Shown: in pieces, positions 24,301-37,800 of the stretch
How positions within the stretch are numbered: position 1 is the first letter of the stretch
Layout of the letters: the number at the start of each line of letters is the position of its first letter
From: Opisthorchis felineus
Lineage: Eukaryota > Platyhelminthes > Trematoda > Opisthorchiida > Opisthorchiidae
DNA length: 64,000 bases
Assembly (NCBI GenBank): GCA_004794785.1
Contig: SJOL01009412.1
Location: 502,176-566,175, forward strand
Direction: 5' to 3'
Program-made: the position numbers and the translations under genes
The notes under the pieces: generated by a model
Seen by the model: the letters and a program-made list of their open reading frames with translations, nothing else
Databases searched by the model: none
What the model was told of the DNA's origin: nothing

Positions 24301-27300
24301 TGATGGGCCATTTTTTCATAGTTTTTTAACACTCAATAGGCTTCCGCTGATGACAGTCATAGAAACCTGCATCAGCGGGTCTTTCTTGCGGCGTTGTGAA
24401 CTCGTCGATACTTTTTGAGTGCACGCGGTGAACTAGTCTTTGCGGGAATTTTTTTCACGAATCGTTGACGCTTTCTACTCGATTGTTTGCTGAATATCTA
24501 CTCGCTGTGCATCACTTCGGCCGTGCACAACGCACCCAACTACTTTTGGTTTTTAGCTGGCAGCAAATCAGTTAGAAAACGAGTTTTGTGCCTAGTTAGC
24601 GCATTTGTCCAAGCGGTAATAAAAAATAATAGAAACTAAAGCAAACACTGTTACTCGGCCTGTGCCCCGCAAACTGTCACGCAAATGAACACCTGTTGAA
24701 CATTGGAAGAGATTTCATAACAAATGAACGTCAAAAACGGGAATAAATGTGCGTGGTGCCAAACCTCTTTGCGTATACGAAAGCAGCACATCTGAGGGCA
24801 CAAAGTTTTCTTTGTGCTGAGAATGCGGGTTGACCTCAAAGGTTTACGAAAATTTTCTTTACAAAAGTCCACTAAATGTTGGCCGAGTTTAGCCTTGAAA
24901 TGTTAGTGCAACGAGTGCTGTTAGACGGGTAGTAAGAAAATCTGCGGAGTGGAGAGCCGAATATCCTAACGAAAGCAAGTTTCACTGAAAGGTTTTTAAG
25001 GAAGTTAACCATATGCTTCAATAAAATTAAGGTACATATGATGGAACGTTCCTCATTGCATGTAGCGAAAATTTATATGACGAGGTGCATATAGCCGAGT
25101 CGATGGATCAATGTGGGAGCCCTGTTAGCTGATAAGGTTTTCTAGCAAACGATGAACGGCATTTGGCTGGTGTGCAGCACCCGTGTGCCGGTGAATATAA
25201 AGGTAAACCCAGATGGAGTAAACCCGCCGCCGCAACACTAGGTACCTTTGTAGTAAGCGAAAAATTCTGCTCCGTACCAAACTGGAAAATGGAACACTAT
25301 CAAGGGTGTGAGGGACAACCGGCTACAATCTCGTCACTTTTTACACGGTAGGTAATTCAAAGCATGCACTGGGCTTAGGTGACATGGAGCCAGTTTTTAA
25401 CTGGTTAAGAGTCTGATCGCCTCGTCGTTAGGGTGGACCGTTAGAATAAATTTAGTTCCATCCGTTCCTACATGCATCCGCAAATCGCCTCATGCCGGTG
25501 GTGTTTGGCCGTGTTAAACTTTGATGCTGTGCCGTACGAACCGTGCTTAGTAACCCGTCCGTAAAAACGTTACTTTCCAAACCCAGAGGTAGACCGTGTT
25601 GTCTGTTGTTGATGGACGTCGTGAGTATCAGTCACGTAACGGTGTATCACTTCGTAAGAGGCAATGTTCTGCGTCATTGCGCACCTCATTTTGTTTTGGA
25701 AAATAGCCGTTGAGTAATATAATTTGAGGACTTTCATGTCAAATAAACTTGCTCTTCAATTGCGCGCAGCTTGTTTGGTCTTTGAGCGCGACGCTTTGCT
25801 CCATTGTTTTCATGCAGAAAAATTGATAGCCACCAGGTGTTTTACCGAATGTTTTTCTAAGACGAAACTGCAGGCTAGAGAAAAATGATTCCAGTTAATG
25901 GCCTATCTTGACAAAGAATTTTGACTGTAAGATATATAAATTAATCGCTCAGGTTTCATTGCCATTTATGGACGCTGAACACATGGACCTCAAACCTGAG
26001 CCACACCTGTCGGTTAAGCTGACTATGAGCTACTTTTAGCTGGGCAATTTATGTACAATCCAGATCTTTCTCTTCGGAAAAAACATAAACTAACAGCTGA
26101 ATAGCGCTGATGGTCGGGTCCTACAGGATGCCTCTTGCTTTGATGGTGTGCCTTAAGCACGCCAATCCTGCAGTGTCATGGCATAGTGATTAACTGACGT
26201 GTGTGCACGTCACCGGTTATTACGGCCGTAGAAAGCTGACAAAAACGGTTCGCACCCTCATTTTTATTTCGTTTTTGCCATACTTACAAGCATGCGGTTG
26301 ATATATGATTAAGTTTACCCTGTAATGATTTGATATTTTACATGACAGACCTTGGCTCCACAGATGCATGGATTCTGCAAACATCTCACCAAAAAGTTAA
26401 TTCACTTGTCATGTGTTATTCTATTTTTCGTATATCGTGGTTGATGAGTCTATTCCTCTGGGCCTCCTTATCAACCAAAGAGAAGATTGAGCCAGTTTGC
26501 CGTTTATCGGCAGTGGTTGCCGGAGTGTGGCCCAACGGAGAGCGGAATACCACAGTCACTAGTGGAACCTTCTCGGCCCAACTCACCTGACTATCTTTAG
26601 GATTCTGTCTACCTATCCGTTATTAAACGAATTTAACGAAAAAACACATGGTGGTGGAGGCCTGGAAATCGGCGGTCGCTTACTGGAGCATGCAGTTTCG
26701 AGTGTAAGAATGAATAACATATGTCAGGAAAACCAACCGCAAACGAGCTTGCCACTAAATTACTTTGGCTGTGGCCCATGTGGTTTGTGCTGTTTGCCTA
26801 CCCACACTTCTGAACAGACTGTACCGGGCAGACACGGTTTGCTAACTACATCAGGACCCTGGTTTGCGCTCAAGTCAGCCATAAAAACGTGCGGTTGGGC
26901 AAAATGTCCACGTCCACTGATGGGCATTCCACAAACAGCAAGGGGAATATTCTAACCAGAAATCCTGAGCCAAACGCACTACTGTCCGCTGCAGAAGATG
27001 AAAAATGGCGATAATACACTGAGCAGATTAAGATAAAACCACAGCTCCCATTGAGATCTTTATCAAGGCTCTTATACTTGAACTTGATGCATTGACTGGG
27101 CTGGTGTACTGCAATGATTTTACAAGCCACGGTTGCTAGGACATCGGTTTCCAAAGTGTAATTATTCCAGAACGACTGAAGGAGTGCCTTCGGGCCAGCA
27201 AAAGCTTACTCTCTTCAGTGGACTCAAAGACATGGTATTCTGGAGGAGAACAGGTCGTGTTGTCCAGAGGCATTAGGGTCTTTTGACATTTTAAGGCCAA

Positions 27301-28015
27301 CCGTACTAGATCACGTGGAGTTTTATAGACGTAAATTACTTCCTCGTTACCTCTTCTTTTTAGATTCAGTACCACAAGTGGCCTCAATTTGAAATGAACA
27401 AAGATGCGATGAATGAAAGGAAGATAACTTCTGTAACCTGTCTTCTGTGCCAACAAACTAGGTTTTGCTCTCGCTACAACATGACTCCTTAGAGTGAGTT
27501 AGTTAAAAGTCGTAGCACGTACAACCGCCAAAGTGTAATCCTGATACAAAAGCTTCTGTACAGAATGCTCTTTAGGTGAGCCCCATATAATGGCAATGAA
27601 TATGCTTCGGGATGTCTATATGAGTAGAGAAATTCGCTTGTGTTAAGCTTTGTAGGTAAAACACGCTGATGTGGGCTGATATGTGACTTTAGTACAGATG
27701 AGCAAGTTATACAAAGTATGCTGCTACATGAAGGAGACAGCGTACGGTAAGCTATCCTGACACGATTAAGCTCAAACTGCGCTCTGTATTCACCGATCTG
27801 ACCCTGGATTACAGCCACCTTAAGGTGCGTTCTGTGTGAAATTGTGAAACTGCAGTCCATGTCTGAGGTTTGTAAACGAGCTTCGGTGTGTTCCCCCAAC
27901 TTGTGCGTCGCAAAATGTTTCTAACTTCACATATCAAACCCGATCTCGAAGTTTACCGGGGCGGTTCAATTGAAGCCCACGGCAACATGGTCTAAACCAT
28001 TGTGAATCTCCCAGA
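18335..28015. other. About 9.7 kb without a recognisable gene
   Basis: I see no transposase, RT, SINE or host domain here. The longest open frames (27,489-27,899, 27,136-27,456 and 26,870-27,154, all minus) follow each other in one direction. They could be decayed downstream parts of the LINE fragment at 28.0-28.5 kb, but no RT motif is readable. The rest is AT-rich with short random frames. Confidence 0.45.
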
Positions 28016-28470
28016 ATGAATGGTAGTCAATGAAACAAGTGCACTACCTGCATCTGATTTAATGAGATAGGTTTGGTTTCAAGGCGGCTTGGTAGTACGT
28101 GAACGCCAGAAGCCTAGACTGCGCTCACAGCATTCAAGTTCATTACTACTAAGGAATAGCTGGCGATCAGTGCAAAGTTGCAAGAGGCACTTACCACTGT
28201 CGTTAAGTTTTGCGTCTAACCTAGATAACCACCTGAATTTGCTTCTACCTGACTATGGTGACCTAGAAGTTTGCTGAGGCCCACAGCAATTGCGACTATA
28301 TTTGAGGCATTCGTGGTGGATATGGAGAAGTTTGACATCGATAAAAACTGGAGCTGCAGAAAATTGGCCCGAAGACCGGTACAATATCCAGGAACGATTA
28401 TTACTGCGAACAGCGCCATTACTTCTGGTGGTGTAGAGTACGCAGTCGGTAACATTCATCTAATGAATTT
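28016..28470 (-). pseudogene. RTE-type LINE endonuclease fragment (old relic)
   Basis: On the minus strand, SNIVAIAVGLSKLLGHHSQV occupies the place of the catalytic (V)VAGD-NAQ-G block, and GKCLLQLCTDRQLFLSSNEL matches the RLLQLCADHRL block of the RTE copy at 37.3 kb. HNGLDHVAVGFN near 28,000 may be the -IDH-A- block. Stops and frame changes separate the blocks, and the Asp of GDxN is lost. The match is by eye and the copy is clearly old. Confidence 0.55.
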
Positions 28471-31450
28471 GCCTTAGGCTCAACTATTGCACTTGGAAAT
28501 TGCAGTGGCATTTTGAAAGTCAAGCAGTTTGTACGTTAGGTATGTAAAGTGCGCGCAGGGACAACTTGTTCGCCTGTTTGCTTGAGAGCTTGCAGTTAAG
28601 TTTGCGGTGTGCAAGGAAGGAAAGTTTCAGGTGGCGGACCAGGAGCGGCTGATTGGAGTGCTTGATTGAACTGCCTAGCTGTTGGCTGTACAGCAGCCAA
28701 AACAATGTGTGTGACAGGAGAAAATTTGACGGTAACGGTGAAGAAGGGTGAGCTGCGACAGCAGCCGTATTCGCTTTGATTTGCACATCGAATAAGACGA
28801 TCCGGGAGATGTCCACACGCGGCGGCCGACGCAGCGCAAAGTTGCACTCGATGGTGTATTCCCTGGTTGTTTAAAGACTTACGCTACCGGAGCGCCCAAA
28901 TATCGACTGAAGAGCCATTGAGATTTTAAACAGGAGCTTTTGGGTCAAAAGTAAGGAGACAGGAAGGTGACGGCGTTTGGTGCAGGAATGGCCTATAGTT
29001 GAACTTGAGCAGGGAGTAACGTGTCGCACCCCTCGCAAGTGGGTGGAGGGAGGGACTTGTTAGACTTCCACACGCTGGCGGCCGTGGTTACAAACTCTGT
29101 GGATGAGAAACTGGCGCTGTACGGCATCGTGAAACAGACTGCAGGGTTCACAAACCACAACACCACCATAAAATCTAGCGTCTTTCTGGCGGATTTACGC
29201 ATCGGGGCACGTTAGCACTAATGTGCGTGCCCTGATATATGGAGCTCCGCCTAAGTTCTAACATGGCGTATAACCATAGCCCCGTCCGAAGCTGAATGGT
29301 GTTCCCCTTCTAGCGCCTGCTTGCTTAGAAGCAAGAAGCAGGGCAGCAAGCTCGAATAGGCTTCATAAAATTATTTGCAGTACATAGTGCGCGCAGGCGG
29401 TTGGGTTATAATGAGCGAGCCCCGAAATAACTTGTAACTGCCCACAGTGGTAGAGTGCGCGCCAAACGAATTTACGTACATGAACTGATGCAACCATATT
29501 TTTCTCTCTATCCGCTGGAGACGGCTGCGTATTGAGACAGGCGGTAGCCTGCTTCTAAACCCTAATAAGTACAACAATACCCCCTGGGGTATTTAACGCT
29601 ATTGAATAGAATTTCACCGTTGAGCAAACAGTATGTTCAAACTTCCGTGGTTACTCCTGTGTCAGCTGAAAAGGTTCATATCCGGCCGAAATGTCACGGT
29701 TTGAGGAACGGCTGACTATGAAGCTGCCGACTGTCTACCAAAATTTTCTGCACTCATTTATTTGGATCAAACATTATTGTCATCTGCCGCAGTGGGATTC
29801 AAGCCGGAATTACCCGGACTTTCAAGTTCCAAAAGATATTTTCTTTTGTTGCATACCACAAGAATATCGCAACTTGACTATACGGCCCCGTTTTCTTTTA
29901 TTTTGGAAATATTCATAAGTTGGACAACCTACAACTCCTGCCCTCTTAAAGTTCTGGCACAAGATGAAACTGTGTCTGGTCAATACCTATGATCTAATAT
30001 ACATCAGCACATGGTGCACGGCCGAAATAGCATGTTCGTTTACGTACGACGTGTGTTGTCATTTCTTCCAGTTAAGCAATTTCGGACGCCCAACAACAAA
30101 CCCTTTATTCCGACTTCATCGATGGTTGACCTACAGCACCTCAGTTTTCTGTTACGTGCCCAGTTCCTGGAATAAGCTGTCCGTAATCCGTTGGAAGGTT
30201 TCTATTATATTTCGCTGTGCTAGATATTGCTGATGACGTTATACTTCCACCGGCAGCGGTGAGATGCGGCCATTTCTCTATTTTTCGTCTAGCAACCTCG
30301 AAGCCAAGAGGATTACCGACAAAACTTCCTACACGAGACTACCATCCCCCTGCTGCATACGCGTACGACTCTACCGAACTGATTGAGCCTGTTCCGTCAA
30401 CATCTCCTCAACGGCACTTAAACTGTAGAACGGTCTGCCTGTGGAGGCAGTGGCTACGGAATCCATGGAAGACTTCAAGATCCTTGGCATATATATGGGG
30501 ACGAGGAGTGCAGGTTATTTTCGTGTTTGCTGCACATCGAACATCGAATATATCATCGAATATCGAGACGGCATAATGATGAGGTCGGCTTTGCGTAGAT
30601 TGATCGAGGAGTGATGAACTTCACAAGAAACCTCCAAGTTCTCTCTTGTAAGACGGACTGATGGACTCAACTGGACATTGGAATAGTGAACTGAAGCTGT
30701 ATGTGTTTTAGTCATTCGCTCCAATCGAGCGGCTCATTCATAACAAGGCCATCGGCATGACCAGTCGGCTGGGTGGAGACGGCAAGGTCGCGGTCCCTAT
30801 CCGAGGGAAGAGACACTCTCTCCACTTAGATGGCTCAGGAAAGAAGCGTCGTAAAGGTAAAATTTCTGCTCGGGACTCGCTCCAGTCTTCCTGTCTGCAT
30901 CATTACTATTGCTTCCGATTATGGGATGAATTTGGCGTGAAGCCACTGTTTACAGCTCAAAAGCGTGTTCGACTGTATGCTCGATAAAATGAGTTGTTTT
31001 TATATTTTGGTTCTGGAGATGGAAGCGGACGCTGTCATATGGTGTCCTTGATGACGCATGGTTTGAGGCCTGAAAATTGATTTTCTCCCAATTGGAAGAA
31101 AGATTTCTCAACGGCGCAACACACGCAGAAAGTGGTTTTAAGCGACAAATTATGACACCAGTTTAGTAAAGAGGGATGGGATACTTTCATGTCCTGTATC
31201 AGGTTTGTAGCGGGAGATGACATGATGCTACCGTGTGATGAGTGCATCAAATGACAGCAGCTGTATCGTGAAGTGCACAAATTCTGACAACATCCTTTTG
31301 GTCTTTGTTCTTCCCTAGCACATGTGTTGCATGATAACATTTGGATGAATGTCTTTGAGCCATGTTTCATTCCGATGGCACGGATTACCTCCCGAACGTG
31401 CTGTTCCACAACTGCTGCAAAAGTGACTCAATGGGCGGGCTCGGTAACTT
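28471..31450. other. No recognisable gene
   Basis: The longest frames (31,035-31,409 minus; 30,217-30,576 plus) show no known domain. The repeat-dense area begins just downstream, so this may be older repeat debris. Confidence 0.4.
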
Positions 31451-31451
31451 G

Positions 31452-31640
31452 AAAAAAATCATTCAGCTTTTGCACCCTTTCGGTGCCTAACTGCCATGCC
31501 ACCAGAAGGAAGCATGAGGGCCGGGATGCTGCCGGGTTGCCCAAGCCTAGACAGAGGAAGTCGAGGGACAGATATCGGGTTTGAACCACAGACCTTCCGG
31601 TCAGTTAAATTCGCGCTCTAACCAGTGAGCTATCTGCTTT
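31452..31640 (-). mobile_element. tRNA-derived SINE, copy 1
   Basis: The minus strand carries a tRNA-like head with a B-box-like GGTTTGAACCAC and the shared body (CTAGGCTTGGGCAACC, TTCCTTCTGGTGGCATGGCA, GGCACCGAAAGGGTGC). It ends in CTGAATGATTTTTTTC. The body is the same as in the copies at 38.8, 40.6, 41.5, 47.5 and 49.5 kb. Such elements are transcribed by RNA polymerase III and moved by a LINE-encoded reverse transcriptase. Confidence 0.85.
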
Positions 31641-31669
31641 GACTGACCCCACAAGCACCGTGTTGCTTG

Positions 31670-32290
31670 TACACAGCGGCAGCAATTTGGATGCTGTGGA
31701 GTGAAGACCCTAAAGATCTGTTACCTCGATTCAGTGTGCAACAAGCATCGTTGACAAATCCAGATGGGACTCACGAGCACCCGGAACATTGCCTCATGTC
31801 AGGCGTTCCTAATCAGGACTCCTGCTCAACAAACAGGCAGGACATGGAAGTGTTTCGCTCTTTTCTGTTTGCAATCACCAATATCACTATTGAAGGTGCA
31901 TTTTAGGGGATTGAGGATATTGGTATCAAGATGGCGTCTGTACGAAGACCGGTAGACTTGGACTATGTGGATGGCATTGTCTTGTTATATGATGAGCGCC
32001 GGTTCAAACGGTCTCTGAATAGAACTCCGGGTATGATCATTAGTATCGGTACTTGTTTTTACCTTTAAAGTTAAAAGCGTTGCTTCAGGAATTTTGGCCT
32101 CCTTGTGTTCTTCTGATACTTCAAGAAGAGGAAATTCAGTTTGTTGGCAGGTTTACTCATTTGGGCAAATGCATAATCCGTGACAAAACTCAGTGCGGGC
32201 ATTTAGTTTCGAGCAATCGCGAACTCGCCATAAACACGATATGGCTCCAATGGCATCCGGTCTGCGTAGGGCATAAAGACTAACGCGTAT
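31670..32290 (+). pseudogene. RTE-type LINE, RT palm fragment
   Basis: Plus-strand frames show FRSFLFAITNITIEGAF, a relic of the -SPFLF- block, then GIEDIGIKM, then PVDLDYVDGIVLLYDE, where the catalytic YADD reads YVDG. QFVGRFTHLGKCI follows after a frame change. This order (SPFLF, YADD, F-YLG-CI) is that of the RTE palm and thumb. Both catalytic positions are damaged and a stop follows the SPFLF block. The 3' end is lost near 32,290. Confidence 0.7.
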
Positions 32291-33185
32291 GCTCCTCAAG
32301 CCAGGCAAGCCCTATGCGTCCAAATGGTTCAGACCTTTGACTCGCTGGCTCTAGTCCCTCGAGGAAATCCCAAAGGCCGCTGCCTCACCTTTCGAGCGTT
32401 TGGGCCCCCGGGTAGACCCTCAAATTCTTTCCTTATCTTGTTGGTTAGATTTCCTAGTTAGTGGCTGAAGATGGGGTATCTGAGCCAAATCCCCTTCCTC
32501 CTGGGTACCCGAGAAGTGTCATTCAGCTTTACAGCTCATCATTCGTTGGCTGCTTCCTACGTGCCTTTCAACCAAGTCCTTTTGATTCGTTCTGATGCCA
32601 ACCACCTAACCGCTTCTCTGTATCCAACGCTCTGTTCAGTAAAATAAACGAAAATAAACCCTGACTACGTTCAAAGGACCTGTCCCCCATCTTAGCTTTC
32701 AACGCCATTACTCTGTATCAAATTGATCAGCAGGTATCTTCTGTCCAAACTTTGTGTCCTTTTTGATGTATGCGTTCTCCGAAACGCGCATTCAAGACTG
32801 TCGTTCGGTCATACACAAGCCGTTTGGGACGAACCCGTACTTCCCGTACTTTACTTTTTAGATGCCTGATGATCCTGATGCAATGACTCGTATCTACGAC
32901 GTGGGAGTTGTGCTTAATCTAGGGCTGATTGCGCCTCACTGAACTGGTTCTCAGTATATGGTCATTGCGCAGTTCGGTTGACTAATTCCATTAAGGTCAG
33001 TGCATCTCAATACGGCAAATAGTGCTTATTTATTGCATCAACGTACGCTCCGATAAACAACAGCCATGAGGCTGATAAATATAGCTGACAAATATATCGG
33101 AATTTGTCAAGGTTCCTTCAATCAGCATGCACTGCTGATGTAATGATTCTGGCAAGCGCTTTGAATGCCCACGTCAGTTATATGT
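32291..33185. other. No recognisable gene
   Basis: This lies between two LINE relics and may be part of their decayed ends. No motif is seen. Confidence 0.4.
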
Positions 33186-33189
33186 GAAC

Positions 33190-34870
33190 ATTTTCTCTAG
33201 CCAGCACAATGTTTCAGCGCAAGCGCTCACGTGTTAGTGGGGGACCGCCAACTGCAAACGAGCCATGGACTCACTTGGACCATGTAGCACTCAGATACCG
33301 GTAGGGCGCTTCGATACAAGGTTTTCATTTTAGTGTATGCCACTTGACTCCGACCACGGCATTGTTCGGTCACGTGTATCTTTTCACTTTCCCTCTAGAA
33401 CACGCCGGTTGATGCAACGCCATCCCGTTCATCACTTGCAAGGCGTCAGTGCAGTCCAAAACTATCGCGTTGGGTTGGCCTCCAGATTTGAGTGACGACT
33501 GAGAAAAGCTAGAAGAAGTCATGTTCACAGCTTTCGAAACCCCCTGAGCGAGGTCGCATCAACCCCAATGAACACTGGGTCTGGTCATGATCAGCAGGTC
33601 TGATTGATGGTCGGAAAACCATGTCGGCAACAGACGACTGATAGCGCACGTAGATGACTTAGACGTTGACTGCTAAGGCACCTCGGGATTGCCAGAGATG
33701 CTAATGGATAGGGAAAGCCCAAGAAGTGGAGGAAACTTTTGGAAAATAAGAATAGCCGCTCCCTGTTCCGATCGACCGGTCCCACGAAAGCGGGTTCGAG
33801 AAAACTATTTCGGAAAGAAGGGACCTCGATTTATTCGCACAGATATCGAATTGAACGGTCGGCTGAGTTTTTTGGGGAACAATTCAGTTAGCTCCCATCT
33901 ACTCAACCTCTGGATGGACCATATGAACTCGGAAGAGATGTCGACGCCAGTTCTCAATTGACAAAGGAAGTTCAGAGGGAAGTTTTCGTACTTCAGTGTG
34001 ACAAAGCACCTGGTGCAGACGGTTAGCATTCAGTGTCCTTCAAAGAGGGTGGCGGGTCCCTCGTAGTTAGCCCGTTGAATTTACTTCAAAATATTTGGAG
34101 AATAGTGGCCTAATGCTTCGACGTTGATTCTTATATACACAAGTTGTTCGAGGACATCATGTGAGAACCATTGGCGAATCAGTCTAGCGGGTGCAGCTCC
34201 CAAATTGTCCTGTGACATTATTCTGCACAGGTTGTTTCATCATCGGGAGGGTCAGATTTGCGAGAATCGTGCTGGGTTTCGCCGTGGCCAGGGTCGCGTC
34301 GGTCAACTATTCATTTTAGGACGAGTACTAAAGCTGTGCGATTCCCCTGATGGCCAATACTGGTCGTCTTTCACTATCTGAAAGCTGGTTTTGACTCCCC
34401 AGATCGCCAGAATCTACGACCGTGTCTCGAATGCATGGCGTCCCTTCTAGCTTTTTGTCCCTCCTAAAAGATCTATATGCCTCCCGTGAACGCGTACGTA
34501 CCTACGGCTACCTCCTAAGTTCACCTCCAGTGGCTTCAGACAAAAGTGCTCTTTGTCACCCTTCCTCTTAAACTTGATAATCGATACGATTCTTGGGTCG
34601 TTACGTGCCTCCTGCACTTCAGGGATCAAAATACTCTCGGGGCGTTCGCTCACACACCCTAAGTGCGATGACTCTACTTCTCTTGGATCGGGTCCCTTAG
34701 ATATGAAAGCGATTTGAAGTAACCTAAATAATTCTGATGCACAGTTCGATGTGCTCTTTGCATCCTCCTCCTCCTCCTCCTCATCGACAGCATGAAATCA
34801 GTGTTCAACACCGATGCTGCGCTGCCACACAACCACGATTTTTTTGAAAGCCTTATTGCGAAGAACACAA
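33190..34870 (+). pseudogene. RTE-type LINE, endonuclease C-terminus to RT (relic)
   Basis: GGPPTANEPWTHLDHVALRY (33,239-33,300) is the end of the EEP domain (-TW-PP-A-QPW-QIDHVAI-). The linker follows at 33,689-33,960. The RT is recognisable as NHWRISLAGAAPKLSCDIIL, ICENRAGFRRGQGRVGQLF and, after frame changes, KCSLSPFLLNLIIDTILGSL at 34,540-34,600, the usual GCPLSPFLFN block. It contains a CTC-type microsatellite at 34,763-34,783. It ends near 34,870, tail to tail with the minus-strand LINE. Many stops and frame changes make it an old copy. Confidence 0.75.
34763..34783. repeat. CTC microsatellite
   Basis: There are about seven CTC units at the decayed 3' part of the plus-strand LINE. Confidence 0.9.
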
Positions 34871-34879
34871 TAAAAGTGG

Positions 34880-37800
34880 ACGGGGAAGGGACTTAGTGCT
34901 AGCTTACTACAATCATCCCGAGGTGCCTACGCCTCCAGACACTCATTCAGACAATCTGGATAAAAACGGACAACAACAACGCTACTGACATCGGTTGGCA
35001 CTATATCTTGCAGTGTCTCCAACCAGGCGCAGTGCGGATCACGCGGTCCCCATCCTGGGAAGCGAGTAGCACCGACAGCACCCAAACGTTTCGTAATCTC
35101 CTTCATACCCCTCTGCCAGCTCAAAGGTTGGCCACCTCTCTGCTTCCGCCACTCTGAGTTGGGCATGAAAAAAGGCACTCTCTTCGGCAAACGATGGTTA
35201 GGCATACGTAACACATGTCCCAACCAACGCAACTTCAGGTGCTGGACACATTCTTCAATGGAAGTCCTTGTTGCACAACCGAAAACTCACTTTCTAACAG
35301 CCTCGTTACGGATTCGCCAACACCAACCCACACGAGCTATGACCTTGAGACAACGATTGTCGAACAACTGAAGACGTCTCAGTTCCGCTGCTCGGACAGG
35401 CCAAGTCTCACAGCCATACCACAAAACAGCCCGCATTGTAGCTTGATACACACGTCCCTTGAGATTCAGGGATATACCACTTTGACGCCATAGGTGTCTC
35501 AAATTAGCAAACGCTGCCCGGGCCTTGCAGATTCGTGCATTGACCTAACCTGTCAAACTACAATGAGAACTAATACAACTTCTAAGATACGCAAAACACT
35601 CCACAACTTCGAGTGCCTCTCCCTGGATTGTAAGTGGCGTGTTCAATGGCTGCATCTCCAGGAGGATCACCTTACACTTTGTGAGTGCAAAGTGCATACC
35701 AAAGGATGGGATGACTTTGGTCAGTTCATCCACAAACACCTGCGCTTTCTCCTCCTCTTCGAAGGCGAGAACGATGTCGTTTGCTTACTCCAGATCGACA
35801 AGGTTTTCGTCGGAGGCTGTTTGAACACCGGGGTTTTGGGGACCTTCCCTTCATCGACCACGAAGTTAAATAGGAATGGAGAGAATGGGCATCCCCGACG
35901 CACCGCTTTGTGTACGGAAGCTTTTGGAGAGGTCGCCATTTACTGTCACACGTCCGGAAGTATGAGAATACAAAGAGCCTATTATGTTTACGAGTTTCCG
36001 AGGCATTCCTTGATAGGCAAGCGTGTCAAGAAAAACAGACTGATCAACCGAGTCGAATGCGCCTTGGAAATCCAGGAATACTAGAATTGTGGGTCGTCTG
36101 TACGTATGGCCTTGTTCTACCACCTGACGGAGTGTGAAGATTTGGTCAAAGCAATCTCTACCAGGCGGGAATCCCGCTTGCTGCTCTCAACTCAGTGTTT
36201 CACGAGCCACCGTAAGGCGATGAGGCACCAATGGCGCCAACAGTCTCGTTACGGCCGGGGTCAAGCTGACCCCCCTGTGGTTACCACACTCACTACGAGC
36301 CTCTTTTTTGAAAATGGGCACTATCACCGACTCTCCCCAGTTGTCTGGGACAGATTCCTTTTCCCAAATGCAAGCAAAAAGGTCAGACAAGCGCTGACTG
36401 AGGACTTCGTCCCCATCTTTGAACAATGCGGTTGGGAGCTCATCCGGACCAGAAGCTCGGTGGCGCTTGAGAGGACATTTGCAGTCGTAAACTTCCGAGG
36501 CCATAGTTATTCCACGTTCACCGTCCAGGGTTCTACGTCAACTATGGGCTCCAGCTGAGTGGCGGCTGGTGGCCACGACAATTGTTGTTCGGACTATTTG
36601 GCTCACCGGTCGAAGCGTTCTTCTTTGTACAAGATGGTCGCTCCTTTCCGATCCTTGATGGTTTCGCTCACTGGTTTTTTTTTGGGGACCGGTCACACGG
36701 GCATTACCGGCTTTCTGGGCCTTTTCGATTTCCTTGGCTCTCTGTGTCCACCACACTTCACGGTCGGCTCGCACGCTCACTTTCACTTGCTGTGTGATAG
36801 TTCGTCGCATCAAGTTGTGTTCGGGACCGTCTGGGATATTTCTCCGAGATTTAGAGAGTGCCACTGTTCGGTCTGATATCCAGTGCTTGAGTGCGCTTGG
36901 TGGTGCCATGCCACAGGCAAAATTTCCAGCACTATGCAAAGAGGTGACAATCTCGTCCCAGTCTGAGTTCACATGTGATGGTGGAGCATTTGGAAAAGAC
37001 TCTAGAAGACGATTCTGATTGGTTTGTCTGAAATCCGTATCTGCTAGTCTCTCAGTTGCCAAGCGATTTGCCTGTACCTTGCGCGGCCCTGGAAAACGTA
37101 GGGAGAAGCGTTTCCGGACGAGTGCGTGTTCGGAATACACAAATGTGTTCCAAAACGACCGGCAGTCAGTTATTGATCCGCGCCATCGGTAACTGATGGC
37201 AATGTGATCGATTTGAATTTGTGGCTGGCATGCCGTTGGAGGACACCATGTGACTAGACGACTTCGGCTATTTCGGAAGTTGGTACTGCATAAAAGCAGC
37301 CTGTGATCAGCACACAGCTGGAGCAATCGTTCGCCATTGTCCGTACGTACCGAGTCGAATCCATGTCGACCACCTAATTAAGTCTCAGCTACGCCAAGCC
37401 CTTGTGCATTCAGATCTCCGGCAACCACCACAATATCCGAGCTTTTAGCTCGTCGCAACAGGGCATTCAGGGCATCGTAGAAGCTGTCTTTGGCGGCGTC
37501 GGAGCTACAGTCAGTTTGGGCGTAAGCAGACACGATAACCAGACATCGATCAACTTCCCGCTTGTGAGACTCCGTCACAGACGTTGCCAGACTAACCGCA
37601 CAAAGGCGACTATCAACAGGTATCCAGTCAAGCAAGGATACTTCCGCCCGGTGACTTAGGACGATACCAAGCCCTGCACATCATGCCGCAGCAGCCTCTG
37701 GATCACCAGAGGTGCGTAGCCGGAAGCGAGTGGAGAGTGATGGGGCGGTTAGCTCAACCACTGTGCTTGCATCTTGAATCCTTGTTTCTGATACACAGCA

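Noticed and set aside
31035..31409. Transposase-like minus-strand ORF
   Set aside because: No DDE/D motif or helix-turn-helix could be read and no terminal inverted repeats were found.
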